NCBI RefSeq assembly: GCF_000522985.1
Contig: NZ_CP007129.1
Location: forward strand, 372,001-436,000
Origin: Gemmatirosa kalamazoonensis
GTDB lineage: Bacteria > Gemmatimonadota > Gemmatimonadetes > Gemmatimonadales > Gemmatimonadaceae
Reading direction: 5' to 3'
Length of the DNA stretch: 64,000 nt
Made by a program: the position numbers and the translations under genes. Numbering within the stretch: position 1 is the stretch's first letter; each line of letters opens with the position of its first letter. Below, piece by piece: positions 44,092 to 53,305 of the stretch. Below the pieces are notes generated by a model, which was not told the origin of the DNA, made no database searches, and saw only the letters and a list, made by a program, of their open reading frames with translations.

Positions 44092-44759
44092 CCGACCTTC
44101 CACACCGTGACGACGTGGCGCGGCGCGGCGGGGTCGTCCTCGAGCTTGCGCCGCAGCTCCGCGACGTGCGAGTCGACGGTGCGCGACAGCACGAACGCGC
44201 CGTATCCCCACACCTCGCTCAGCAGCTCGGCGCGCGTGGCGACGGAGCCGTTGCGGCGCACGAGCGCGAGCAGCAGGTCGTACGCCTTCGGCGACAGCGT
44301 GCACGCGTGGCCGCCCTTCGTCACGGTGCGCGCCGCGGTGTCGACGACGATGTCGCCGAAGCGGATCTCGGCGCTCGGCACACCGGCACGCGCGGCGGAG
44401 CGGCGGAGCAGCGAGCCGACCCGCTCGAGCAGCTCCAGCACGCCGAACGGCTTCGTCACGTACTGGTCCGCGTCGAGCCGGAAGCCGCGCACCTTGTCCG
44501 CCTCCTCGCCGCGCGCGGTGAGGATGATGACCGGCACCTGGTTGCGGTCCTGCCGGATCGCCTGCAGCACCTGGTAGCCGTCCATCTGTGGCAGCGTGAG
44601 GTCGAGGATCACGAGGTCGGGTCCCCATGCGCGCACCTCGGCGAGCCCCGCGCGTCCGTCCTCGGCGATGCGCGCCTCGTGCCCCTCGTGCCGCAGGTTG
44701 TACGCGATCCCCTCGGCCAGCGGCAGGTTGTCCTCGACCACGAGCACGCGGCCCATCAT
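44073..44759 (-). CDS. OmpR/PhoB-family response regulator
   Basis: 228-residue regulator. Receiver: VVEDN acidic pair, Asp in LVILDLTLPQMDG, Lys in YVTKPFG. The winged-helix output domain contains LSPKAYDLLLALVRRNGSV, SRTVDSHVAELRRKL and VWKVGYRFER. It starts at tandem ATG codons (44759). The upstream histidine kinase gene ends 121 bases away, with a palindromic repeat between them. It probably is the partner of that kinase and controls the multicopper oxidase locus. The 3' end overlaps the sialidase-like gene (44073-44091) in opposing orientation. Confidence 0.93.
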   Translation of the reverse strand: MMGRVLVVEDNLPLAEGIAYNLRHEGHEARIAEDGRAGLAEVRAWGPDLVILDLTLPQMDGYQVLQAIRQDRNQVPVIILTARGEEADKVRGFRLDADQYVTKPFGVLELLERVGSLLRRSAARAGVPSAEIRFGDIVVDTAARTVTKGGHACTLSPKAYDLLLALVRRNGSVATRAELLSEVWGYGAFVLSRTVDSHVAELRRKLEDDPAAPRHVVTVWKVGYRFER

Positions 44760-44771
44760 GACAGCAGCCGT

Positions 44772-44890
44772 TGCCTTTCGTGCTCGACAGGATGCACAGG
44801 ACGGACAGGATGAACTGCACCACCAACACCAAAGACATTGCCTTTGTTGTCGGTGTCGAAAGGCATCCTGTCCGTCCTGTTCATCCTGTC
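44772..44890. repeat. Nested inverted repeat of CAGGACGGA-type units, copy D
   Basis: Outer arms TGCCTTTCG (44772-44780) and CGAAAGGCA (44858-44866) enclose a left arm with ACAGGATG and ACAGGACGG units (44786-44814). The right arm carries CATCCTGTCC units (44864-44890). Its right end contains the stop codon of the kinase gene. The element separates two genes of one two-component operon. Confidence 0.88.
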
Positions 44891-46691
44891 ACAACGCCAC
44901 GCGGCACGTCCTGTCGTTCGTGCACGCGCGCGGCGGCCGAGGGCGCGTCCATCCTGTCCGCCGGCAGCTCGACGACGAACGTGGCGCCGGCGCGGCCATC
45001 GTCGTCGGCGACCCACGCGCGTCCGCCATGCTGCGACACGACGTCGTGCACGATTGCGAGCCCGATGCCGCTTCCCGACGTGTGCCCCGCCGTGCGGCCG
45101 CGCTGGTACGGACGCCAGATCGCCTGCCGGTCGGCGGCGGGCACGCCGGGGCCCTCGTCGTGCACCTCGAGTCGCACCCGGTCGCCCGTCGATCGCACGC
45201 GCACGTGCACCGTCTGGCCGGTGGGGCCGTACTTCACCGCGTTGTCGAGGAGGTTGAGCAGCACGTGGCGGAGCGCGCCCTCCTGCAGGCGCAGCGTGGG
45301 CGTCGGCTCGGCGTCGCACGTCACCGTCGCGCGCCGCGCCGCGGCGAGCGGACGGAACTCGTCGACGATGCGCGCCGTCTCCGCGGACACGTCCTCCGGC
45401 GCGCGCGACACGTCGCCGCCGAGCCGACGGCCGACGCCGGAGAAGCGGAGCACGCGCTCCACGAGGTGGCCCAGGCGCGTCGTCTCGCGCTCCACGTTGT
45501 CGAGCGACCAGCGGCGCTGCTCCTCGGTGGTGAAGCGGCCGAGGCGCAGCGTCTCGAGGTAGACGCGCATCTGCGCGAGCGGCGTGCGCAGCTCGTGCGA
45601 GATGGAGCTCACGAAGTCGGCCCGCATGCGCGCGAGCTCGCCCTCGCGGCGGATCTGCCCGAGCGCGACGAGCGCGAGCGCCGCGGACAGGCCGAGGATG
45701 CCTAACAGGAACGGGAGGCGCGACTTCGGCAGGCCGCCGATGACGAGCGTGCCCGCGAGCTCGGGGCGGATCTGCGCGCGCACGAGCACCGAACCGTAGG
45801 TCTTCGGCAGCCGCGTCGTGTCGTCGAGCGTCCATCGCCCGGACCCCGGGTCGGAGTCGAACAGCGGCGTGCCGTGCGCGTCGCTCACCTGGAGACGCAA
45901 CACCTCGCGCGGCCGGCGCCCGCGCGCGAACGTCTCGGGGAGCAGCGCGCGCTCGTTCATCACCTCGCGGAACAGCGCCTCGAGCGACGACCGCGGGTAC
46001 TCGGCGCCGTACACCAGCGTGTCGCCCCACGACGTCGGCATGACGGTGTACACGAGCAGCCGCGGCACGCCGTCGTACGAAGCGAGCACGACCGGGAAGT
46101 AGCCGAGCCGTCCGGCGCCGCGCACCTGGCGCGAGATCGTGTCGTTGATCCACCGCCGCTCGCCGGCCGTGTAATCGACGAGGCGCCCATGCATCATGTG
46201 GTCGGCCATCATGTGGCCCATCATGCGCGGCGAGTGCGCGACGAACTCCTGCGGCAGCGGGCGGTCCACCTCCCATCCCTCGGTCGGATCGGGGTGCGTG
46301 TTCACGCCGAGTCCGAGCGTGTCGCTGCCGAGCTGCCAGCCGAAGAAGATGAGCGGGCTGCCGCCGTAGCGCGGGCGGTGGCAGTAGCAGCGCGGGTCCC
46401 ATGGCAGGTAGTGCGCGAGGTCCGCCGCGGGGGGATGCGGTGGCTCGTGTGCACGCCCTCGCCGTGGTTCACCGCGCCGAGCGCCTCGCTCGTCGCGCGG
46501 CCGATCGCGTCCTGCACGTGCTGCGCGTAGCTCCACGCCGCGAACCCCGCGTAGTCGCGGAGCGCGTGCTCGGCGACCTCGCGCTGCCGCCGCACGGCGC
46601 GCGTCGCCTCGAGCAGGCCGAGCGCGGTGAGGCCGATGCTCGCGAGCAGCAGCAGCGTCGGCCAGCGGACGGCGGGGAGGCGGGGGGGCAT
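44881..46691 (-). CDS. Sensor histidine kinase with Met/His-rich periplasmic domain, frame disrupted at G6
   Basis: Kinase of about 600 residues. Helix one is at residues 11-27 (PTLLLLASIGLTALGLL). A periplasmic domain follows with CYCHRP (102-107) and a cluster HSPRMMGHMMADHMMHG (about 153-169), both typical of copper sites. Helix two is near LPFLLGILGLSAALALVALG, then HisKA (His in SSISHELRTPLAQM) and HATPase (LLDNAVKYGP; GSGIGLAIVHDVV). The N-terminal 88 residues and the rest are in different frames. The break is at a G6 run on the + strand (46429-46434), and one extra base restores the frame. The gene stops inside repeat D. The divergent gene is a multicopper oxidase, which supports copper sensing. 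Confidence 0.78.
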
Positions 46692-46852
46692 GGGTCCACG
46701 ATGCGCGTGCCCGCGCCGTCGAGGCAATGCCGGACGTGTGGAGAAGTTGTGAAGCGCGGCGTTCCGCGCCGGCACGCCGAGCCGTACGTTCGCCCGGCAC
46801 GTCCCCGCGAGCAGCGGACCCGGACGCTCGAGACAACGAAGGGGAGGCGAGG

Positions 46853-48739
46853 ATGTGGAGCTCGTTCGTCGCGGCCGGCGTCGTCGCGCTCGGCGCTCGC
46901 CACCCGGCTTCCGGAACACCCGCCGCCGACTGCGCGGGGCTGCCACGCGTCGAGGCGCCCGCGGCGGCGCCCAACGACAACCGTGTCGCCGCGGGCCGGC
47001 TGCGGGAGGGCGTGCTGACGGTGCACCTCGTCGCGCGCGGGGTCAGCTGGCGTCCGGACGGACCGCGCGGCTGCGCGTTAGGCGTACGCGCGTTCGCGGA
47101 GGAAGGGAAGACGGCACGCATCCCCGGTCCGCTCGTCCGCGTCCGCGCCGGCACCGAGGTGCGCGCGACCGTGCGCAACGCGCTCGCGTCGCCGCTGTGG
47201 GTGCGGGGGCTGCGGGATCGCGCCGACAGCACGTTAGACTCGGTGCTCGTGGCGCCCGGCGCGACGCGCGAGTTCCGCTTCCGCGCGACTGCGCTCGGCG
47301 CGTGGTACTACTGGGCCGGCGCCGTCGATGCGCGCGTCCCCGTGTCCGACGTGAACGGCCAGCTGGTCGGCGCGCTCGTCGTCGATCCGGCGAATGGGCC
47401 GCGGCTCGGCGACCGCGTGTTCGTGATGACACGCTGGACGCCCGACGGGCAGATCGGCACGGCGACGTTCCAGCTCAACGCGCTCAATGGGCTGTCGTGG
47501 CCGCACACGGAGCGTCTCGCGTACGCGGTCGGTGACTCGGTGCGCTGGCACGTGATCAACGCGTCGGACGAGCTGCACATGATGCACCTGCACGGCTTCT
47601 ACTACCGCGTGATCGCGCGCGGCGACGCGGCGCACGACAGCGCGCTCACGAGCACGATCAAGCCGATGGCGGTGACGATCGCGACGCGGCGCGGCGAGTG
47701 GATGTCGATCGTGTGGTCGCCGGACCGGGCGGGCAACTGGCTCTTCCACTGTCACATCCTCGCCCACATGAGCGCCGCGCAGCGGCTCGGCGCCACGGAC
47801 GGCCATGAGGCGCACGACATGGCGGGCCTGCTGCTCGGCATCACCGTGCGCCCGCCACCGGGTGCGCACACGGCCGCGGCGACGGCGCGGCCGGCGCGCG
47901 TGCTGCAACTCTACGCGGACACGCGGCCGCGCGTGTTCGGCGAGCGGCCGGGCTTCGGCTTCGTGCTGCAGGACGGGGCGCGCACACCGGCGCCGGACTC
48001 AATCCGTATCCCCGGCATGCCGCTCGTCCTCACGCGCGGGGAGCCCGTGCAGATCACGGTGCACAACCGACTGCCGACGCCGATCGGCGTGCACTGGCAC
48101 GGGATAGAGCTGGAGAGCTACTACGACGGCGTCGGCGGATTCAGCGGTGCGGCGGGACGCATCGCACCCATGATCGCGCCCGGGGACTCGTTCATCGCCC
48201 GCATGACGCCGCCCCGCGCGGGGACGTTCATCTACCACGTGCACAGCGAGCGTGGCGACGAGCTGGTGTCGGGTCTCTACGGGCCGCTGCTCGTGCTGGA
48301 GCCCGGGGCGCCGCTCGACGCGCGCGTGGAGCGGCTGCTCGTGATCGCCACCGGCGGGCCGGGCGCCGACGCGCCGACCTTCGTCAACGGGAAGGCGACG
48401 CCCGACACGCTGTCGCTGGTCGCCGGCACGCGCTATCGCCTGCGCGTGATCGACATCTCGGCGAACGACGCGCACGCGCTCGCGCTGCGCGAGCCGGGCG
48501 GGGCGCTCGCGACGTGGCGAGTGATTGGGCGCGACGGGCGCGACGTGCCCGCCGCCCAGGCCGTCCCGCAACCCGCGCGGGAGAACACGGCGGCAGGCGT
48601 GACGCGCGACTTCGAGCTCACCCCCACCGCACCGGGCGACTACGCGCTGAGTATCGCGCTCATCGTCGCCGGGCGACCGACGGCGCACACGACCGTCGTG
48701 CCCGTGCGGGTCAGAGCGTCGCCGTCAGGGGATCGCTAG
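46853..48739 (+). CDS. Four-domain multicopper oxidase with permuted copper-domain order
   Basis: 628-residue protein; GGGGAGG precedes ATG 46853. There are four cupredoxin-like domains. Domain 1 (about 85-180) is a copper-free first-domain type: LWVRG where HWHG would be, YYWAG where YHSH would be. Domain 2 (about 215-335) has last-domain ligands His242, His245, His247 and His299-Cys300-His301, His305. Domain 3 (about 365-485) has first-domain ligands His414/His416 (HWHG) and His462/His464 (YHVH). Domain 4 (490 to end) has none. So the full type 1 plus trinuclear set exists, but the last-domain motifs come before the first-domain motifs. The N-terminal hydrophobic segment suggests export. 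The substrate is unknown; Cu(I) detoxification is plausible. Confidence 0.85.
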   Translation: MWSSFVAAGVVALGARHPASGTPAADCAGLPRVEAPAAAPNDNRVAAGRLREGVLTVHLVARGVSWRPDGPRGCALGVRAFAEEGKTARIPGPLVRVRAGTEVRATVRNALASPLWVRGLRDRADSTLDSVLVAPGATREFRFRATALGAWYYWAGAVDARVPVSDVNGQLVGALVVDPANGPRLGDRVFVMTRWTPDGQIGTATFQLNALNGLSWPHTERLAYAVGDSVRWHVINASDELHMMHLHGFYYRVIARGDAAHDSALTSTIKPMAVTIATRRGEWMSIVWSPDRAGNWLFHCHILAHMSAAQRLGATDGHEAHDMAGLLLGITVRPPPGAHTAAATARPARVLQLYADTRPRVFGERPGFGFVLQDGARTPAPDSIRIPGMPLVLTRGEPVQITVHNRLPTPIGVHWHGIELESYYDGVGGFSGAAGRIAPMIAPGDSFIARMTPPRAGTFIYHVHSERGDELVSGLYGPLLVLEPGAPLDARVERLLVIATGGPGADAPTFVNGKATPDTLSLVAGTRYRLRVIDISANDAHALALREPGGALATWRVIGRDGRDVPAAQAVPQPARENTAAGVTRDFELTPTAPGDYALSIALIVAGRPTAHTTVVPVRVRASPSGDR

Positions 48740-48803
48740 GCACACCGCGCCATGCTCACGGCTCGGGGGAGGACCAGTGAGACGGCGCGCGGGCATCCGC
48801 CTC

Positions 48804-49733
48804 TCAGGGCGTCGCCACCCCCGGCTCGTTAGGCACCGGCGCCGGCTGGCCGAGCGCCTCGCTCGCCTCGCGCTTGCGCGCCGCGAGCAGCAGCGTCGTC
48901 GCCGTGTAGAGCACGACGACCACGACGATCCACTTCACGACGGTGAGCGGGAGCGACTTCACGATGAGCCCCGCGATGAGCACCGCCGGCACGCCGCCGA
49001 TGAGCAGGCCGAGCGCCGCGCGCACGTCGAACGCCTGCTCGCGCACGAACCGCGCGCTCGCCACCGGCATGAGGAACGCGCACGATCCCATCATGATCGG
49101 GAACGCCGCCTTCGGGTTCATGCCGAGCAGGCTGACGAGGATCATGCACGGCGCGTAGAGGCCGATGCCCAACGTCATCAGCATGCCGAGGAAGAAGTTC
49201 CCGGCGAGCGCGAGGACGAGGAGCGCGCCGTCGAGCTCCAGCAGGTTGCCGCCCGTCGGATCGCCGACGCCGGTACGCCACGCCATGATGAGCGCCATCG
49301 CGATGAGCGCGATCCCCATCCCGATCTGCACGCGCCGCCGCGACCAGCTCGCGACGACGCCGGCGCCGAGCCACGCGCCGAGGATCGCGGCGGCGATCAT
49401 GCCGATGAGCGTCTTCGCACCGACCGGCACGAGCGTCGTGAAGATGAACGCCTGCGCGATGGTGGGGAGCGTGTGCCCAACGTTCAGCGTGCCCGGGATG
49501 CGCTCGTCGCGCACCATGCGCCACTGCCGGAAGATCGCCGTCGTCGTGGCGAACGAGCCGATGCCGAGCGTGTCGAAGAAGTTCGTCACGAAGCCCGTGG
49601 CGACGCCGGCCGGCGTCGCGGTGCCGCGGTCGCCGGTGCGCTGCCGCGCCTGACGGGCGCCGCGCACGAGCACGGCGAGGTAGAACGCAGCGAACAGTCC
49701 GAGCGCGACGAGGAGAGCGAGCTTGGCACTCAT
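48804..49733 (-). CDS. Sulfite/organosulfonate-type exporter of the TSUP (TauE/SafE) family
   Basis: 309-residue membrane protein with about eight helices. Two similar halves start with VATGFVTNFFDTLGIGSFAT and FFLGMLMTLGIGLYAPCMIL, the repeated TauE/SafE signature with conserved Gly-Ile-Gly. N-terminus MSAKLALLVALGLFAAFYL is a first helix. The family moves sulfur-containing anions or small organic acids across the inner membrane; the exact substrate is unknown. It lies divergent from the large Asp-box gene and converges with the multicopper oxidase gene. It is not in the sulfur operon at 35-39 kb, though a shared pathway is possible. Confidence 0.88.
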   Translation of the reverse strand: MSAKLALLVALGLFAAFYLAVLVRGARQARQRTGDRGTATPAGVATGFVTNFFDTLGIGSFATTTAIFRQWRMVRDERIPGTLNVGHTLPTIAQAFIFTTLVPVGAKTLIGMIAAAILGAWLGAGVVASWSRRRVQIGMGIALIAMALIMAWRTGVGDPTGGNLLELDGALLVLALAGNFFLGMLMTLGIGLYAPCMILVSLLGMNPKAAFPIMMGSCAFLMPVASARFVREQAFDVRAALGLLIGGVPAVLIAGLIVKSLPLTVVKWIVVVVVLYTATTLLLAARKREASEALGQPAPVPNEPGVATP

Positions 49734-49871
49734 GAGTCGGGTGGGCCGGGGGGAGGGGCGCGCCTGTCCACACCATACCGCGCGCCTCTCTACTACGCAG
49801 GGGGGCCGTCGCTTGCTGCGGGGGGAGCCGCCGAATAGCGTTTCCGGCCTTCCCCCCAGGAGCGAGCCCTC

Positions 49872-52800
49872 GTGCGTCCGTTCTACCGCCTCACTTTCGC
49901 CCTCCTTCTCGCCCTCCCGTCCGCGGCCGCGGTCGCCCAGGCGCCGGTCGCGCCGGCCGACGTGTGGTCCGCGCTCCGCTGGCGGCAGATCGGCCCCACC
50001 CGCGCCGGCCGGGCCCGCGCCGCCGCCGGCGTGCCGAGCCAGCCGAACGTGTTCTACGCGGGGTTCGACAACGGCGGCGTGTGGCGCTCCACCGACTACG
50101 GCGCGAACTGGGTGCCGATCTTCGACGACCAGCCGACGGGCTCCATCGGCGCGATCGCGGTGGCGCCGAGCGACCCGAACGTGATCTACGTCGGCACCGG
50201 CGCGGGCATCATCCGCCCCGACCTCTCGACCGGCAACGGCGTCTACAAGTCCACCGACGGCGGGCGCACGTGGACGCACCTCGGCCTCGACGACACGCGG
50301 ATGATCGCGATGATCGACGTCGACCCGCGGAACCCGGACCGCCTGTTCGTCGCCGCGTTAGGCCACCCGTACGGGCCGAACGCCGAGCGCGGGATCTACC
50401 GGTCCACCGACGGCGGGCGCTCGTTCCAGAAGGTGCTCTACAAGGACGAGTACACGAGCGCGAACGACGTGCGCGTGGACCCGCGCGACCCGAACGTCGT
50501 CTACGCGACGCTCTGGCAGCAGCAGCAGAGCTTCATCGAGGGCCAGGGCTTCGGCGGCGCGGGGAACGGCGTCTTCAAGTCGACCGACGGCGGCACGACG
50601 TGGAAGCAGCTCACCGAGGGGCTGCCCGCCGTCATCCAGGCGAACATCGCGCTCGCGCCGAGCAACCCGAGCGTCGTGTACGCGATGATCGCCGGCAATG
50701 CGCCCGGCGCGCAGGGGCCGCAGGCCGTCACCGGCATCGTCGGCTTCTACCGGTCGAACGACGGCGGCGAGCACTGGACGCTCGCCACGCCGAACACGCG
50801 CGACCCGCGGCCGCTCGCGCGCATCGGCGGCGGCGACCTGCCGACGGTGGCGGTGGATCCGAAGAACGAGAACGTCGTCTACAGCGCGTCGGTGGTGATG
50901 TGGCGCACCGAGGACGGGGGCGCGACGTGGAGCGCGGTGCGCGGCGCGCCGGGCGGCGACGACTACCAGCGCGTCTGGATCAACCCGAACGACACGAACA
51001 TCCTCCTCGCCGTCTCCGACCAGGGCGCGGTGGTGAGCGGCAACCGCGGGCTGTCGTGGAGCGACTGGTACAACCAGCCGACCGCGGCGATGTACCACGT
51101 GACGACCGACAACGCGTTCCCGTACAACGTCTGCGCGGGCCAGCAGGACTCCGGCTCGGCGTGCGTCGCGAGCCGCGCGACGCTCGGCGAGATCACGTTC
51201 CGCGACTGGTTCCCGGTCAACATCCAGGAGTACGGCATCGCGGCGCCCGACCCGCGGGATCCGAACGTCATCTTCGGATCCGCGCGCACGAACGTGTCGC
51301 GCTACGACCGTCGCACGGGGCAGACGGCGCAGGTGGGGCCGAGCGCGGAGGCGCGCGGCACGCAGTTCTCGCGCAACGTGCGCACGATGCCGATCGCGTT
51401 CTCGCCGGCGAATCCCGACGTGCTGTTCTACACGTCGAACGCGGTGTGGAAGTCGACCGACCGCGCGCACAGCTGGACGCGCATCAGCCCCGACCTCGCG
51501 CGCCCGACGTGGGCCGTGCCGGCGAACACGGGCAAGTACGCGAGCCAGGTGACGCCGGCACCGTTGGGCAGCATCACCGCGCTCGGGCCCTCGCCGCGCG
51601 ACGTGAAGGTGCTGTGGGCCGGCACCGACGATGGCAACGTCCAGGTGACGTTCGACGGCGGCACGACGTGGTCGAACGTGACGCCGCCGGCGATCACGCC
51701 GTGGACGCGCATCTTCAACATCGACGCCGGGCACTTCGACACGCGCACGGCGTACGCGGCGGCGAACACGTTCCGCGTCGACGACGACAACCCGCACTTC
51801 TGGCGCACGCACGACGGCGGCAGGACGTGGACGGAGATCAACACCGGCATCGCCGGCGGCGCGGTGGCGAACGCGATCCGCGAGGACCCGCGCAAGCCCG
51901 GGCTGCTGTACGCGTCCACCGAGACGCAGGTGTGGGTGTCGTTCGACGACGGCGACCACTGGCAGTCGCTCCGGCGCAACATGCCGGCGGTCTCCGTGCG
52001 CGACCTGCAGGTGAAGGACGACAGCACGTGCCTGTGCGCGGACCTCATCGCCGGCACGCACGGACGCGGCTTCTGGATCATGGACGACATCACGCCGCTG
52101 CGGCAGGAAGCCGAGCGTCGCGCGGCGACGACGTCCGGAGGCGCGTTCCTGTTCACGCCGGCGACGGCGGTGCGCGTGCGCTTCGCGACGGTGGACCCGA
52201 CGCCGCTGCCGCCCGAGGTGACGGCCGGCGAGAACCCGCCGCCGGGCGGCATCATCGACTACGCGTTAGGCGCCGACGCGACGGGGCCGGTGACGATCGA
52301 GATCCTCGACGGCGCGCGGGTGATCCGCCACTACACGAGCGCCGACAACCGCACCGGCCCCGATCCCGCCGTCGACCCGCTGGCGTACGATCAGATCTGC
52401 CGCCGCACGCCGACCGCGCCCGACTGCGGCCTGCCGCTCTACTGGCCGGCGCCGCGCATGACCATCGGCACGAGCGCGGGGCTGCACCGCGTCAGCTGGG
52501 ACCTGCGCTACGACCCGGTGTCCGAGGCGGACGTGCCGGCGGGGAGCGACGACGACGCGACGGGCGCGGTGCCGCGGCGCACGTTCCCGCAGGTGTACGC
52601 GCCGTGGGCGCCGCCGGGTCGGTACACGGTGCGCCTAACGGTCGGCGGGCGAAGCTACACGAAGCCGCTCACGCTGCGCCTCGACCCGCGCGTGAAGACG
52701 CCGGCGGCCGAGCTGACGCGGGTCGCGACGCTCACGCGCACGCTCTACGACGCGGCGGTCGCCGCGCACGCCGCGGCGGCCCGTGCGGCGACGCTGCGCC

Positions 52801-53162
52801 AGCGGCTCGATTCGGCCGGCGCCGACGCCGAGGCGTTCCGCGCGCAGGTGGAGTCGCTGGCACCCGCGCCGCAGCGGCCGGCGGGCGGCCGGCTGCCGGC
52901 CCGCTTCCGCCGCGGCGCGGCCGCGAACGCGCCGCCGACGCTCGAGTCGGCCAGCTCGGCGCTCGTCGCCGCGGCGATGGCGATGCAGAACGCCGAGGTG
53001 CCGCCGACGGCCGACCAGCTCGCGGCCGCCACCCGCGCCCAGCAGCGGGCAGCCAGCGTCATGGCCCGGTGGCGCGTACTGGAGACGACGGGGCTCCCGG
53101 CGCTGAACGCTCGCCGCCGAGCCGCGGGCCAGCCGCCGATCGCGGTGCCCGAGTCGCGTTAG
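49872..53162 (+). CDS. Secreted Asp-box (VPS10/sortilin-like) beta-propeller protein
   Basis: 1096-residue secreted protein. GTG 49872 has AGGAG upstream; the signal peptide ends AAAVAQ. It has two large propellers, about residues 30-400 and 400-740, with many Asp boxes (STDYGANW, STDGGRTW, STDGGRSF, STDGGTTW, SNDGGEHW, TEDGGATW). A beta-sandwich region follows (about 780-930), then a helical, Ala-rich C-terminus from about 945. There is no active-site pattern for a glycosidase, though databases often name this family glycosyl hydrolase. Such proteins are abundant in Gemmatimonadota and Bacteroidota; function is probably binding or processing of peptides. It is followed by an M28 peptidase gene, which would fit that. 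Confidence 0.88.
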   Translation: MRPFYRLTFALLLALPSAAAVAQAPVAPADVWSALRWRQIGPTRAGRARAAAGVPSQPNVFYAGFDNGGVWRSTDYGANWVPIFDDQPTGSIGAIAVAPSDPNVIYVGTGAGIIRPDLSTGNGVYKSTDGGRTWTHLGLDDTRMIAMIDVDPRNPDRLFVAALGHPYGPNAERGIYRSTDGGRSFQKVLYKDEYTSANDVRVDPRDPNVVYATLWQQQQSFIEGQGFGGAGNGVFKSTDGGTTWKQLTEGLPAVIQANIALAPSNPSVVYAMIAGNAPGAQGPQAVTGIVGFYRSNDGGEHWTLATPNTRDPRPLARIGGGDLPTVAVDPKNENVVYSASVVMWRTEDGGATWSAVRGAPGGDDYQRVWINPNDTNILLAVSDQGAVVSGNRGLSWSDWYNQPTAAMYHVTTDNAFPYNVCAGQQDSGSACVASRATLGEITFRDWFPVNIQEYGIAAPDPRDPNVIFGSARTNVSRYDRRTGQTAQVGPSAEARGTQFSRNVRTMPIAFSPANPDVLFYTSNAVWKSTDRAHSWTRISPDLARPTWAVPANTGKYASQVTPAPLGSITALGPSPRDVKVLWAGTDDGNVQVTFDGGTTWSNVTPPAITPWTRIFNIDAGHFDTRTAYAAANTFRVDDDNPHFWRTHDGGRTWTEINTGIAGGAVANAIREDPRKPGLLYASTETQVWVSFDDGDHWQSLRRNMPAVSVRDLQVKDDSTCLCADLIAGTHGRGFWIMDDITPLRQEAERRAATTSGGAFLFTPATAVRVRFATVDPTPLPPEVTAGENPPPGGIIDYALGADATGPVTIEILDGARVIRHYTSADNRTGPDPAVDPLAYDQICRRTPTAPDCGLPLYWPAPRMTIGTSAGLHRVSWDLRYDPVSEADVPAGSDDDATGAVPRRTFPQVYAPWAPPGRYTVRLTVGGRSYTKPLTLRLDPRVKTPAAELTRVATLTRTLYDAAVAAHAAAARAATLRQRLDSAGADAEAFRAQVESLAPAPQRPAGGRLPARFRRGAAANAPPTLESASSALVAAAMAMQNAEVPPTADQLAAATRAQQRAASVMARWRVLETTGLPALNARRRAAGQPPIAVPESR

Positions 53163-53173
53163 AAGGTCGCGTT

Positions 53174-53238
53174 GGAACGCGCCCGGCACGGTTCCACGTT
53201 CTGGTTCTTCGATTCAGTGAATTCGTGGAATTCATTGA
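53174..53238. repeat. Nested inverted repeat with GAATTC units, copy G
   Basis: An outer pair TGGAAC/GTTCCA (about 53174-53196) is followed by TCAGTGAATTC (53214-53224), loop GTG, then GAATTCATTGA (53228-53238). This AT-richer hairpin stands out from its surroundings. It is located between the stop of the Asp-box gene and the M28 peptidase gene. It may be a terminator for the first gene or a further member of the repeat group. Confidence 0.65.
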
Positions 53239-53305
53239 GTTGCGATCCTTCTCCGTGGAGTCGTGCGTGGCGCGAGAGGTCGAACCACGAGGAGCCAGCA
53301 TCTAC

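Noticed and set aside
49872-53162. Glycosyl hydrolase assignment for the Asp-box protein
   Set aside because: Asp boxes are structural. I see no catalytic Asp/Glu/Tyr arrangement typical of sialidases or other glycosidases.
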